Assembly: GCF_005377625.1 (NCBI RefSeq)
Contig: NZ_CP040098.1
Coordinates: 1,481,501-1,545,500, forward strand
Origin: Desulfoglaeba alkanexedens ALDC
Lineage (GTDB): Bacteria > Desulfobacterota > Syntrophobacteria > Syntrophobacterales > DSM-9756
Reading direction: 5' to 3'
Length of the DNA stretch: 64,000 bases
Under the pieces are notes generated by a model that was not told where the DNA came from, did not search any database, and saw only the letters and a list, made by a program, of their open reading frames with translations. Position numbers and translations under genes: made by a program. Positions 46,523 to 55,258 of this stretch are shown here, piece after piece. How positions within the stretch are numbered: the stretch's first letter is position 1; each line of letters begins with the position of its first letter.

Positions 46523-47758
46523 CTATCCGAAAGGGTCGATGTGCGAGGCATGAAAGGCGATGCCGCTTGCCAGGAGTTTTCGGATGGGAAGGCGACTGGG
46601 GCAGACAGCCTCGGCCCGCTCCAGGTCCGCCCGCAGCCACTCGTGCTTTTTTGCAGCCACATGGTGGTGCCGTAGGGCGAAGCGCTGGAGCTCCGCATCG
46701 CCGTAGCAACGCCCGTACATGAGGCTCCGCATCAGGTCGGCGATGGGAACGTCGCCGCCGGCCGCCGTCTCGCAGATCCGGGCGCAACCGGCGCAGTACC
46801 CGCCGGCTGTTTCTTCGGCGTACCTCTGGAGCAGGATCCTGTCGCTATCCGAAAGCCGGGTGCGGTCCAGGGCTGCGGCTACGTTGGCGGCGAGGATGGT
46901 GAGGTTGGGCATCTGGGAACAGACGCTGGCAATGCGCGGGTCTTCCCACACGGCTTTGAGCTTCGCCTGCTTGTCGGTGAAGCCATTCTTGAGAAATCGG
47001 CCGGCGAGTTCCAGTTCCAGGTCGCTGTCTACATGGATGGGACCGCCTCCCTGGGTCTTCATGGCCGTAAGGCCGATGCCCTTTTCAGCACAGGCGTCCA
47101 CTGCGCGTTTCATTGCATCGCGGTGCATCAGCCGAAAATTATAGGAGAACATGATCCCGTCCACCCAGCCGAGTTTTGCCGCTCCCAGGAGACATTCTTC
47201 CATGTTCCGGTGTGTGCTGAAACCGAAAAGCCGGATTCGGCCCTTGTTCTTTTCATGATCCGCCCAGCGCCGGACGTCTTCATTCAGTTCGCCGATGTCG
47301 TTTACGGCATGGAGACAGTAAAGGTCGATGGTGTCCGTCTGGAGGCGCTGGATCGAACGTTCCAGGAGCCGGGTCATGCCGGAAGGATCGCGTGCGTCCG
47401 ACTTGGTCACCAGGAACACCTGTTTTCTGGTCTCGGGAGCTCGCGAAAAAAATTTGCCGATCCCTTCTTCGCTCCGGCCGCCCCCGTAGCAGTCGGCGGT
47501 GTCCCAGTAGGTTACGCCCCAGCGGAGTGCCTGGCGGAGGACCAGCTGGTTGGAGACGATATCGAACATGCCCCCCAGGGCCAGGATGGAGACGTCGAAT
47601 CCCGTCTTTCCGAAGGGCCGCGTTGGAACCCGGTCCGGGTTACCGGTTTCGGATGCCGCGGCGGCCTTCCTGAAGGGTGAAAGCAGCGATCCCAGGCCGG
47701 CCATTCCGGCCCCTTGCAGCAGGCTTCGTCGAGACAGCAGGTCTTTCTTTTCGTCCAT
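46523..47758 (-). CDS. Tat-exported aldo/keto reductase
   Basis: 411 aa from the ATG at 47758 (AAGGAG upstream). Begins with a twin-arginine signal (SRRSLLQGAGMAGLGSLLSP), then an aldo/keto reductase barrel. The catalytic tetrad is visible: Asp and Tyr in WDTADCYGGG, Lys in LVTKSD, His in LYCLHAV. A C-terminal cysteine group (GGYCAGCARICE) resembles the partial ferredoxin-like end of iron-sulfur-containing AKRs. It probably reduces a carbonyl substrate in the periplasm or is carried there with a partner. Last gene of a minus-strand redox cluster. Confidence 0.9.
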   Translation of the reverse strand: MDEKKDLLSRRSLLQGAGMAGLGSLLSPFRKAAAASETGNPDRVPTRPFGKTGFDVSILALGGMFDIVSNQLVLRQALRWGVTYWDTADCYGGGRSEEGIGKFFSRAPETRKQVFLVTKSDARDPSGMTRLLERSIQRLQTDTIDLYCLHAVNDIGELNEDVRRWADHEKNKGRIRLFGFSTHRNMEECLLGAAKLGWVDGIMFSYNFRLMHRDAMKRAVDACAEKGIGLTAMKTQGGGPIHVDSDLELELAGRFLKNGFTDKQAKLKAVWEDPRIASVCSQMPNLTILAANVAAALDRTRLSDSDRILLQRYAEETAGGYCAGCARICETAAGGDVPIADLMRSLMYGRCYGDAELQRFALRHHHVAAKKHEWLRADLERAEAVCPSRLPIRKLLASGIAFHASHIDPFG

Positions 47759-47817
47759 GGTGCGCTCCTTTCCCCCGGCGGGGTGATCGTATCCCAGGCT
47801 TTTGGAGACAAAAACAG

Positions 47818-49572
47818 TCAGCGAGGCAGCACGAGCCGTTTTTGAGGATGCCGGCTTTCGTTTTCCGCGGTGACCCGGATGGCCCGAAGCCCTGTTACGG
47901 GGCACTCATGCTCGCAGATGCCGCACCCCACGCAGCGTTCGGGGTCCACCTGGGGCCTTCGGAGCCGGATTTCCACGTTCAACCATCCGGAGTCGTAAGG
48001 AGCGAGTTCCGCACCTTCGTCCGAAGTGAACCAAATTTCCCGTTCACTGTTCCCGGTGATGCGATACCGTCGGCCTTCACGGCCATCTTCAGGGCCTTCG
48101 AACGCGCAGAAAAAGTCACCGGTTGCGAGGGTTCCCGGTACCAGGCGGGGTTCTCTCAGCCATACCACCCCCGCTTCGACGGCCGTAACCCGGTGGCGAC
48201 CGTCCCGGACTACCACGAACACGTCGCGTGTGAAGATCGCCTTGGGGCTCACCGGGCAGTTTTCCTGGCAGACAATACAGGGCCGGTCCATGGCCCACGG
48301 GAGGCAGCGGCTCCGGTCCACAAAGGCCGTTCCCAGCCGCAGCGGGCCCCGCTCCGAAAAGGGGCCCGTTCCCTGCTTTTCTTCCACAGAAAGGGGCCGG
48401 AGCGCGGCGGTGGGGCAGATGTGCGAACACGCCACGCAGTTGTACTGGCAGCCGCTGGATCCGGCTCGGAAATCCAGCACCGGCGTCCACAGTGCCTCGA
48501 TGCCGGACTCAAGACCCGCCGGTTGAATGACCCGGGTGGGACAGACCCGGACGCACTGGCCGCACTTGAGGCACCGCCGGAGAAAATCCGGTTCGGGGAG
48601 GGCTCCAGGCGGCCGGACGAGCCGCGGCGGGGCCGCAGGACCCCAAGTTCCATCCAGGCGCAGGACGGGGACCAGGAGCACCCCGGAAGCCAGGGAAGCC
48701 ACGAAGCGACGGCGCTTGAGGTCGGGAAGCGGGATTTCGCCTCCGGCCGAAACCGGCCTCTGGTACGTAACGATGCGTTCCCGGCATCCGTCCAGGCAGT
48801 TCATGCACAGGACGCATTCACCGGTTCGGATGACACCAGCGGGTTCGCAGGCGCCCTCGCAGAAGGCTTCACATCGGCCGCAGGCGCTGCAGTCCCTGCA
48901 AGTCTTTCCGATCCGCCAGAGGGCGTTCCGGCTCAAAACAGCGAAAAACGCCCCCAGGGGGCACACGAAGCGGCAGTAGAACCTTGGTAGATAGAGGTTG
49001 AGCCCCACCGCCGCGCCGAAAAGCACCCCGAGAAGCCAGCCTTCCCGAATCACCCGGCTTCCACCCCTTCCAAGCGCCAGCACCACCAGGTTTACGGAAC
49101 GATGGAAAAAGGGGATGGGATCGAGAAGGCCGGTCTGGAGTGTCCCCACCAACGGCGAATCCAGCCATCCTCCGAAGGCTGCGCCGAGAAAAACCGCCAG
49201 CACCGCGTACTTGACCTGCTGTGCCGGGCGGTAGCGGTTTTGAGCCGCCTTTTCCTTCATGCGCACCTTGCGGCGTCCCAAGTAGCCCACGGCCTGGTGC
49301 AGCGTTCCAAAGGGGCAGACCCAGCCGCAGAAGAAACGGCCCAGGATCACTGTTGCCGCCATCACCACCAGCGCCCAGGCCAGCCCTCGGTACAGCGTTC
49401 CCGTGGTGAGCAGCGTTGCGAACGCCGCCAAGGGGTCCAGCTGCAGAAACCAGTTCACCGGCCAGCCGCGGAGTTGCCACCACTTCGTGCCGACGGTACT
49501 CACCCAACAGAACCACAGGAAAAGCAGGAAAAAGAAAACCTGGCTGATCCTTCGAGCATTGACGATTCGCAT
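47818..49572 (-). CDS. Membrane polyferredoxin (NapH-like 4Fe-4S protein)
   Basis: 584 aa. Four or five N-terminal membrane helices carry the NapH-type CxxxCP motifs (FCGWVCPFGTLHQ and YCRFVCPLGAFF). Then come several cysteine clusters: CRDCSACGRCEAFC, CVLCMNCLDGC, CLKCGQCVRVCP, CVACSHICP and CVGCGICEHECP, enough for multiple [4Fe-4S] centres. It likely carries electrons between the quinone pool and exported enzymes. Between DUF362 and AKR genes (gaps 83 and 59 bp), it probably serves them. A Tat-like internal segment (KRRRFVASLASGVLLVPVLR) suggests fusion of NapH- and NapG-like parts. Confidence 0.88.
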   Translation of the reverse strand: MRIVNARRISQVFFFLLFLWFCWVSTVGTKWWQLRGWPVNWFLQLDPLAAFATLLTTGTLYRGLAWALVVMAATVILGRFFCGWVCPFGTLHQAVGYLGRRKVRMKEKAAQNRYRPAQQVKYAVLAVFLGAAFGGWLDSPLVGTLQTGLLDPIPFFHRSVNLVVLALGRGGSRVIREGWLLGVLFGAAVGLNLYLPRFYCRFVCPLGAFFAVLSRNALWRIGKTCRDCSACGRCEAFCEGACEPAGVIRTGECVLCMNCLDGCRERIVTYQRPVSAGGEIPLPDLKRRRFVASLASGVLLVPVLRLDGTWGPAAPPRLVRPPGALPEPDFLRRCLKCGQCVRVCPTRVIQPAGLESGIEALWTPVLDFRAGSSGCQYNCVACSHICPTAALRPLSVEEKQGTGPFSERGPLRLGTAFVDRSRCLPWAMDRPCIVCQENCPVSPKAIFTRDVFVVVRDGRHRVTAVEAGVVWLREPRLVPGTLATGDFFCAFEGPEDGREGRRYRITGNSEREIWFTSDEGAELAPYDSGWLNVEIRLRRPQVDPERCVGCGICEHECPVTGLRAIRVTAENESRHPQKRLVLPR

Positions 49573-49655
49573 GTGATTCGATCCCGGATTCCGCGCCGCC
49601 GCACCCAGGGCGGCCGCCGGCGGTTTCGCTTTCCAGTGAGGCCCTTTTCCGGCGC

Positions 49656-50642
49656 TCAGGCCTCGCCGATCAGAGGACGCAGGGCTTCGAAGTCCGCGGT
49701 TCCGGCTCCGGCTTCTTCCGCCTTGGCGATCCAGGGCAGGTCGGCCGGCCGCTTGCCGAGGAGGGTGGCTCCGAAAGCGTCCGCCGCCACTTGGTCGGTG
49801 GCCGCGATCAGGGTATGGGTGGCCTTGAGGTCATCGATGGAACCGCCTGTCGGGCCGTTGGCCATCATGGTCCAGGTGCCGTCCAGAATCACAAAAGTGG
49901 GCGTGACGAGAAGAGCCAATTCCTTGATAATATTGTGAATGTCCTGATGAAAGAGATTCCTCGGCCCGCCCAGGAGGCCGTACCAGTTTTTCATGATCAT
50001 GGACGCGCCGCTCCGGTGGTGGTCCTTCACCGGAGCGACGCCGATGAGCTTGTCGATGCCGCGGAACGGTTCGTAAAGGAGCGGCCAGTTCCGTATGAGC
50101 CTTCCGCCTTCCAACGTGGCAGCCTGGAAGGCTCCCGGTTCCGGAACGAACACCCGGGCTCCTTCCGATTCGGCGGCTTCTCCGATCCCCGTCAGGCGGA
50201 AGCAGCTGGCCGGATCGTTGATGGGGTTGTCGGTCACCACCACGGCGGCGGCTCCCGCCTGAAAGCAGAGTCTTACGAGGCCGCGCACCAGGTCGGGGTG
50301 CGTGGTGGCCGAAAGGATGGGAGGCGACGCGAAAGCGGCGTTGACTTTGATGAGCACCCGGTCGCCGGGGTGCACATACGCCTCGATTCCTCCGATTCCG
50401 GTGACGGCTTTTGCCAAGGCGGCCGGCCGGTCGCTTCCCCGAATGACACTCATCCGGCCCTTCGTTCCCGGGACGGAATAATCGGGAAGATTCACCTGGT
50501 CGCCCGCTCCGGGAGGCTCGGGGCCCTTTGGGTCGAAGCGCCACAGGCCGACCCCTCCGACGGCGGCAAGGGTGATGCCCGCTCGGAGGGTTCGCCTGAC
50601 GAATTCCCTTCTGGAAAGGGCCTGTTCGTTTTCTAAGGTCAT
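49656..50642 (-). CDS. DUF362 domain protein with Tat signal
   Basis: 328 aa. N-terminal SRREFVRRTLRAGITLAAVG is a twin-arginine signal. The body (VIRGSDRPAALAKAVTGIGG, DRVLIKVNAAFASPPILSAT, RSGASMIMKNWYGLLGGPRN) fits DUF362, a family of uncertain function often found with ferredoxins. No iron-sulfur cysteine cluster is present, so electrons must come from the neighbouring polyferredoxin if it is redox-active. The start overlaps the end of the upstream DUF6599-like gene (ATGA), showing co-translation. Confidence 0.88.
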   Translation of the reverse strand: MTLENEQALSRREFVRRTLRAGITLAAVGGVGLWRFDPKGPEPPGAGDQVNLPDYSVPGTKGRMSVIRGSDRPAALAKAVTGIGGIEAYVHPGDRVLIKVNAAFASPPILSATTHPDLVRGLVRLCFQAGAAAVVVTDNPINDPASCFRLTGIGEAAESEGARVFVPEPGAFQAATLEGGRLIRNWPLLYEPFRGIDKLIGVAPVKDHHRSGASMIMKNWYGLLGGPRNLFHQDIHNIIKELALLVTPTFVILDGTWTMMANGPTGGSIDDLKATHTLIAATDQVAADAFGATLLGKRPADLPWIAKAEEAGAGTADFEALRPLIGEA

Positions 50643-51664
50643 GGGGCGTTCCGCTCCAGGTTTTCGAAAAGCTTCCGGGCCGTGCGCCGCGCCAAGTCCA
50701 GGTCCTCGGCTTCGTGCACCCCCGCCACCACCGCGCCCCGGCTGAAGACGATCTCAAAGATTCCGTACCATTCCAGGGCGCGGGCCCCAGGGATGTCCCC
50801 GGGAACTTCCGCCTCCTTCGCTCCGCTTTCCACCAGGAACTCCGCGTAGCGTTGAGCCAGTGATTCGGCCGCCGCCGCCGAGGGCCGGGTCATCACGAAG
50901 GCGGTCGCTTCCCGGCCATCCTGCCGGTAGACGGCGGTGAAGACGTCCTGAAATTCCTGGAATCCGAAGGCGTCGGCGGGGATCCGTGTCAAACTGTCGG
51001 GCTCCAGTCCTTCCTTGGGAAAATAGTCGAGCTCCGGAAGATGGGACGCGCTTTGGCCAAGTTCCCGGACAATGCGGGAAGCGAACCGCTCCAGTGTCTC
51101 CAGTAGAGTGGCGTTTTCTGCGGAAGCCACCAGTTCCACGTAATATTTCCCGTGGGCGCCGAAGACGGCGTTGGCCGTCCGGTAAAAAAACGGCCCCAGG
51201 TCGGCCCGGGACTCCGCCTCGGAACGCCGCTGCAGGCTGTAGACAGAGAAAGCCCCCCTCGGGTCCCCCATGTCGTAAAGGAAGACCTCGAACCAGAGAT
51301 CAGGGTGGTCTTCGAGGACGAAGCGGCGGCAGGCAAGCTGCTGAAAGCCGGCGGGTAGGTAGAGCTCGGCCTTTCCGTCGATCTTGTCGGAAAGGTTTTC
51401 GGGCCCGAAGGTCTCCAGAGGACCCAGCACCGAAAGGCCTTGAGGGGCGAACATTTCAGGGTCCGGTACGGCGGGGTTTCCCCCCGGGCCGGGAGTTCCC
51501 CCTGCCGGCGGACCCGGGACCCCGGGAACGCTCCAATGGCCCGGGTCGTAACGGGACTGCTTCACGGCGATGCCTGCGGCGATCAGCAAGAGCACTCCGA
51601 TCACGGTCCAAGATAGCGTCGTTTCCCGCCGGCTGGGGCGTCGATTTGCAGCGACTGTTTTCAT
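50639..51664 (-). CDS. DUF6599-like exported or membrane-anchored protein
   Basis: 341 aa from the ATG at 51664; a frame extension to 51721 is unlikely. One N-terminal membrane helix (LSWTVIGVLLLIAAGIAV), a Pro/Gly-rich linker, then a soluble domain with NLSDKIDGKAELYLPAGFQQ and FLYDMGDPRGAFSVYSLQRR, typical of DUF6599-type periplasmic proteins. Function unknown. It is the first gene of the DUF6599-DUF362-polyferredoxin-AKR cluster, suggesting an accessory role for an exported redox system. Confidence 0.78.
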   Translation of the reverse strand: MKTVAANRRPSRRETTLSWTVIGVLLLIAAGIAVKQSRYDPGHWSVPGVPGPPAGGTPGPGGNPAVPDPEMFAPQGLSVLGPLETFGPENLSDKIDGKAELYLPAGFQQLACRRFVLEDHPDLWFEVFLYDMGDPRGAFSVYSLQRRSEAESRADLGPFFYRTANAVFGAHGKYYVELVASAENATLLETLERFASRIVRELGQSASHLPELDYFPKEGLEPDSLTRIPADAFGFQEFQDVFTAVYRQDGREATAFVMTRPSAAAAESLAQRYAEFLVESGAKEAEVPGDIPGARALEWYGIFEIVFSRGAVVAGVHEAEDLDLARRTARKLFENLERNAP

Positions 51665-51695
51665 GGCAAGGGCTGAACCATCCAACGTATATGGA

Positions 51696-52037
51696 TCACG
51701 GCTTGATATACGCAAATCCATCTAATTGCTTTTCAATTAATTCCTTGACTCCAATAGGAACAACATTAACAAACGGCAGCAGCTCAGATCTTTGAATATT
51801 CATACCGATGAGCGAATTATTACACGCACACATCCTTATTCCAAGTTTATTCAACTCCTCAAAATCTCTTTTATGAAGAGGGTTATCCGCCTTAAACATT
51901 TCAACAGCAACCGAGTTTGCTAATATTTCGATCTCATATTCTTGATCGTGAATCCCTTTATATAAATTTCGTACGTTGCCTATAAGCAACGTCCACTTTT
52001 CATTTTCATCGATGTGGAATATGGCTTTTATCTTCAT
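51696..52037 (-). CDS. DsrE-like small protein
   Basis: 113 aa; ATG with GGAG 8 nt upstream. KAIFHIDENEKWTLLIGNVR, EIEILANSVAVEMFKADN and LGIRMCACNNSLIGMNIQRS fit the DsrE/F-like fold, with a conserved Cys in the CACNNSL segment. Such proteins handle sulfur or persulfide. AT-rich and different in codon use from neighbours, which suggests horizontal acquisition. It lies 31 bp upstream of the DUF6599 start but probably is not part of that operon by origin. Confidence 0.8.
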   Translation of the reverse strand: MKIKAIFHIDENEKWTLLIGNVRNLYKGIHDQEYEIEILANSVAVEMFKADNPLHKRDFEELNKLGIRMCACNNSLIGMNIQRSELLPFVNVVPIGVKELIEKQLDGFAYIKP

Positions 52038-52120
52038 AGAAGCTCCAACTTGATAACGTTAATGGGCTTAAATGACAAAGAATGCCTACAAGGATTCAAG
52101 CGCACATTCTATCGAAAAAT

Positions 52121-52452
52121 GGTGCAGATCTTTCGCTTCTTGTTCCCGAGCTGGAGTTTGGGAACGAGGGGAATTCTATTTCCCCTCCCCTTGTGGGAGG
52201 GGATTAAGGGGAGGGGAATGTAACTGATTGACATACCTTAATTTTCTCACCCTCACCCCAACCCTCTCCCATCAAGGGAGAGGGGGATTTTTTGACCTTG
52301 TTCCCAAGCTAATTTTGTCACCCTCACCCCAACCCTCTCCCATCAAGGGAGAGGGGGATTTTTTGACCTTGTTCCCAAGCTAATTTTGTCACCCTCACCC
52401 CAACCCTCTCCCATCAAGGGAGAGGGGGATTTTTTGACCTTTTATCTGTGCC
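52121..52452. mobile_element. MITE-like element, copy 3 (degenerate, with internal 71-bp tandem triplication)
   Basis: Left end GGTGCAGATCTTTCGCTTCT at 52121 matches copy 1; the right end (TTTTATCTGTGCCC at about 52440) is eroded. The interior repeats the C-rich/G-rich inverted segment three times in tandem. No target duplication is visible. It fills most of the gap between metG and the DsrE-like gene. Confidence 0.65.
52239..52443. repeat. Three tandem copies of a 71-bp unit
   Basis: Units start at 52239, 52310 and 52381 (the last cut at 63 bp), nearly identical, each with CCCTCTCCC...GGGAGAGGG and a T-run. The unit is single-copy in the element at 9130-9510, so it expanded here. Confidence 0.88.
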
Positions 52453-52494
52453 CGCAGGGGCCTCTGAACATGTTGATCATGACGAGCGGCGTTT

Positions 52495-54441
52495 TCAGGA
52501 AACCTTGCTTCCCGGCGTCACGGGGGCTTCCGGACCGATCAGGCGGAGGTGCCGGCCGTCGTGGGCGGCCAGAACCATGCCCTGGGATTCGATGCCCATG
52601 AGCTTCGCCGGCTTGAGGTTGGCGACGATGACCACCTGCCGCCCCGGCAGGGTTTCCGGATCGTGGGTTTCGGCGATGCCTGCGACCACCTGCCGCTCCT
52701 CACCGACGTCCACCACGAGCTTCAGGAGTTTTTTGGACTTGGGGATGCGTTCGGCATGTTTGATCACGCCCACCCGCAGGTCGATGGTCGCGAAGGTTTC
52801 AAGGGAAATCGGCTCTGAAGCCTTTCCGGCCGCAGCGCCCGCCGCCTTTGTCTGTGGGGCGGTTGCGCTGGGCGGGCGCCGGTCTCTGCCTTCCTGCCAT
52901 GCATTGAGGTCCACCCGGGGAAACAGTGCCTCGCCTTTTTGCACCGCTGTTCCTTCTTGAAGCCCTCCCCAGCCGGTGTCTTCTTCGAGCCGCAGATCCA
53001 GGGCCCGGCGTTTGATGCCCAGCCGGGCCAACATGGTTTCCGACGTTTCGGGCATGACGGGGGAAAGGAGCACCGCCACCTGTCGGTTCACTTCGAGAAG
53101 GGTCCTCATGACGGTCTGAAGTCTGGAGGTGCGGACGGGATCTTTGGCCAGGGTCCACGGCGCCACGTCGTCGATGTACTTGTTGGCCGCATTGATGCCT
53201 TCCCACACCGCCATCAGTCCCTTGTGAAAGCCCCACTGGGACAGTTCCTTTACATAATCGTCCCGGCTTCGCTCCATCTGAGCTCGGAGCGCTCGTTCCG
53301 GTTCGTCCAGGGGTTCTCCGAAGGGCGGAATCCGTCCGCCGAAATAGCGTTCGGTCATTCCCATCGTCCGGCTGAAGAGGTTTCCCAGGTCGTTGGCGAG
53401 GTCGGCGTTCAGGCGCTGGATAAGGGCCTCTTCGCTGAAGTTGGCATCCAGTCCGAAAACCATTTCGCGCAGCAGGAAATAACGGAACGCATCGAGCCCG
53501 TAGATCGGAACCAGATCCAGCGGCCGCACCACAGACCCCCGACTCTTGCTCATCTTGCCTTCGTTGATTTTCCAGTAGCCGTGGACATTCAGATGGCAGT
53601 AGGGTTCGATGCCCGCCGCACGGATCATGGTGGGCCAGTAGATGCCGTGAGGCTTCAGGATGTCTTTGGCGATGAGATGCTGGGCGAAGGGCCAGAATCT
53701 GGCGAAGAGGGGCCCGTCGGGGTAGTCGAGGGCACTCACGTAGTTGATCAGGGCATCGAACCAAACGTAGGTCACGTACCGGTTGTCGAAGGGCAGCGGG
53801 ATGCCCCAGCTCAGCCGTTCCCTGGGGCGCGAAATGCAGAGGTCTTCGAGAGGTTCGCGAAGGAACGACAGCACTTCGTTCCGGTACCGTTCCGGGCGGA
53901 TGAAATCCGGATGCTTTTCGATGTGCTCGATGAGCCAGTCCTGGTACCTGCTCATGCGGAAGAAATAATTGGCTTCTTGCCGTTTTTCAGGCTCCCGGTC
54001 GTGATCCGGGCACTTTCCGTCCACCAGTTCCCTCTGGGTGTAGAACCGCTCGCACCCGACGCAGTACAGACCTTCGTAGGTGTCGAAATAGATGTCGCCG
54101 CTGTCATAGACTTTCTGAAGGATGTATTGCACCACGCGGCCATGGTTCGGGTCCGTGGTGCGGATGAAGTGATCGTGGGTGATGTTGAGCCTGGACCAAG
54201 TGTCGCGGAATAACGCGCTGATGCGATCGGCGTAGGCCTTGGGGTCCATGCCCGCCTCTTGGGCCGCCCGCACGATCTTGTCCCCGTGTTCGTCGGTCCC
54301 CGTAAGAAAAAAGGTTTCGTAGCCCAGTAGCTTGTGAAAACGATTCATCACGTCCGCTACGATGGTCGTGTAGGCATGGCCGATGTGAGGTTCCGCGTTC
54401 ACGTAGTAGATGGGCGTGGTGACATAGAATCGCTTCTCCAT
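52495..54441 (-). CDS. metG: Methionyl-tRNA synthetase with C-terminal tRNA-binding domain
   Basis: 648 aa from the ATG at 54441. HIGH signature at residues 19-22 (EPHIGHAYTTIVADVMNRF), zinc-knuckle cysteines CVGCERFYTQ and a CPDH, the KMSKSRGSV loop, and an anticodon-binding helical domain. The last about 110 residues (FATIDLRVGVIKHAERIPKS, VVIVANLKPAKLMGIESQGM) form an EMAP II/Trbp111-like tRNA-binding domain. Charges tRNA-Met in the cytosol. It follows ricT by 4 bp, last in the serS-to-metG operon. Confidence 0.97.
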   Translation of the reverse strand: MEKRFYVTTPIYYVNAEPHIGHAYTTIVADVMNRFHKLLGYETFFLTGTDEHGDKIVRAAQEAGMDPKAYADRISALFRDTWSRLNITHDHFIRTTDPNHGRVVQYILQKVYDSGDIYFDTYEGLYCVGCERFYTQRELVDGKCPDHDREPEKRQEANYFFRMSRYQDWLIEHIEKHPDFIRPERYRNEVLSFLREPLEDLCISRPRERLSWGIPLPFDNRYVTYVWFDALINYVSALDYPDGPLFARFWPFAQHLIAKDILKPHGIYWPTMIRAAGIEPYCHLNVHGYWKINEGKMSKSRGSVVRPLDLVPIYGLDAFRYFLLREMVFGLDANFSEEALIQRLNADLANDLGNLFSRTMGMTERYFGGRIPPFGEPLDEPERALRAQMERSRDDYVKELSQWGFHKGLMAVWEGINAANKYIDDVAPWTLAKDPVRTSRLQTVMRTLLEVNRQVAVLLSPVMPETSETMLARLGIKRRALDLRLEEDTGWGGLQEGTAVQKGEALFPRVDLNAWQEGRDRRPPSATAPQTKAAGAAAGKASEPISLETFATIDLRVGVIKHAERIPKSKKLLKLVVDVGEERQVVAGIAETHDPETLPGRQVVIVANLKPAKLMGIESQGMVLAAHDGRHLRLIGPEAPVTPGSKVS

Positions 54442-54445
54442 TAGG

Positions 54446-55258
54446 TCACTTGTCCTTCTTCTTCCGGGGTTCCGATGCATCGATTTCCAGTTCGATTTCC
54501 TGACCGCTTTCGAGAAGCACGGTCACTCGGCGGTCGATGAGATTCTGCCGAATGACCTTGCCGCGCCCTTCGGGGGTTTCAATCTTCTTGCCCATCTTGG
54601 GCATGCCCTTCTTGAGGGCGCAATAGGTATCGTATTCGTATTGAAGGCAGCACATGAGGCGGCCGCAGGCGCCGGAAATCTTGCTCGGATTGAGGCTCAG
54701 GTTCTGCTCCTTGGCCATCTTGATGGAGACGGGGTGAAAGTTCTTGAGGAACGTGGCGCAGCACAGGGGGCGGCCGCAGATCCCCAGTCCGCCCACCATC
54801 TTGGCCTGGTTGCGGACCCCGATCTGGCGCAGTTCCACCCGGGTCCGGAACCGGCGCACCAAGTCCTTGACCAGTTCGCGGAAATCCACGCGACCGTCGG
54901 CGGTGAAGTAAAAGATGATCTTCGAGCGATCGAAAAGGTATTCCACATCCACCAGGTTCATCGGCAGTTGGTGAACCTGGATCCGTTCCAGGCAATACTT
55001 TCCCGCTTCCTCTTCGGACCGAAGGTTTTCGGAATAGGTATGGATTTCATCCGCGGTGGCGAGCCGCTGAATTTTTTTGAGCTCCTTTGGGTGGACCTTT
55101 TCATTCCCAGGGAAGGGGCCTTCGACCACCTCACCCAGGCCCACTCCCTGTTCCGTATGGACGATCACGAAATCGCCTTTCTTGACCTCCATGTCCGCCG
55201 GATCAAAATGATAAACTTTGCCCCCATTTCGAAAGCGTATACCGACAACTTTTCCCAT
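54446..55258 (-). CDS. ricT: PSP1-domain protein (RicT/YaaT family)
   Basis: 270 aa. VVGIRFRNGGKVYHFDPADM at the start and the cysteine-rich PSP1 block GVRNQAKMVGGLGICGRPLC, ISGACGRLMCCLQYEYDTYC. In Bacillus RicT works with RicA/RicF in RNA maturation and binds an iron-sulfur cluster; the role in proteobacteria is less clear. It lies between holB and metG, a conserved position in many genomes. Its start overlaps the end of holB by 56 nt. Confidence 0.92.
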   Translation of the reverse strand: MGKVVGIRFRNGGKVYHFDPADMEVKKGDFVIVHTEQGVGLGEVVEGPFPGNEKVHPKELKKIQRLATADEIHTYSENLRSEEEAGKYCLERIQVHQLPMNLVDVEYLFDRSKIIFYFTADGRVDFRELVKDLVRRFRTRVELRQIGVRNQAKMVGGLGICGRPLCCATFLKNFHPVSIKMAKEQNLSLNPSKISGACGRLMCCLQYEYDTYCALKKGMPKMGKKIETPEGRGKVIRQNLIDRRVTVLLESGQEIELEIDASEPRKKKDK

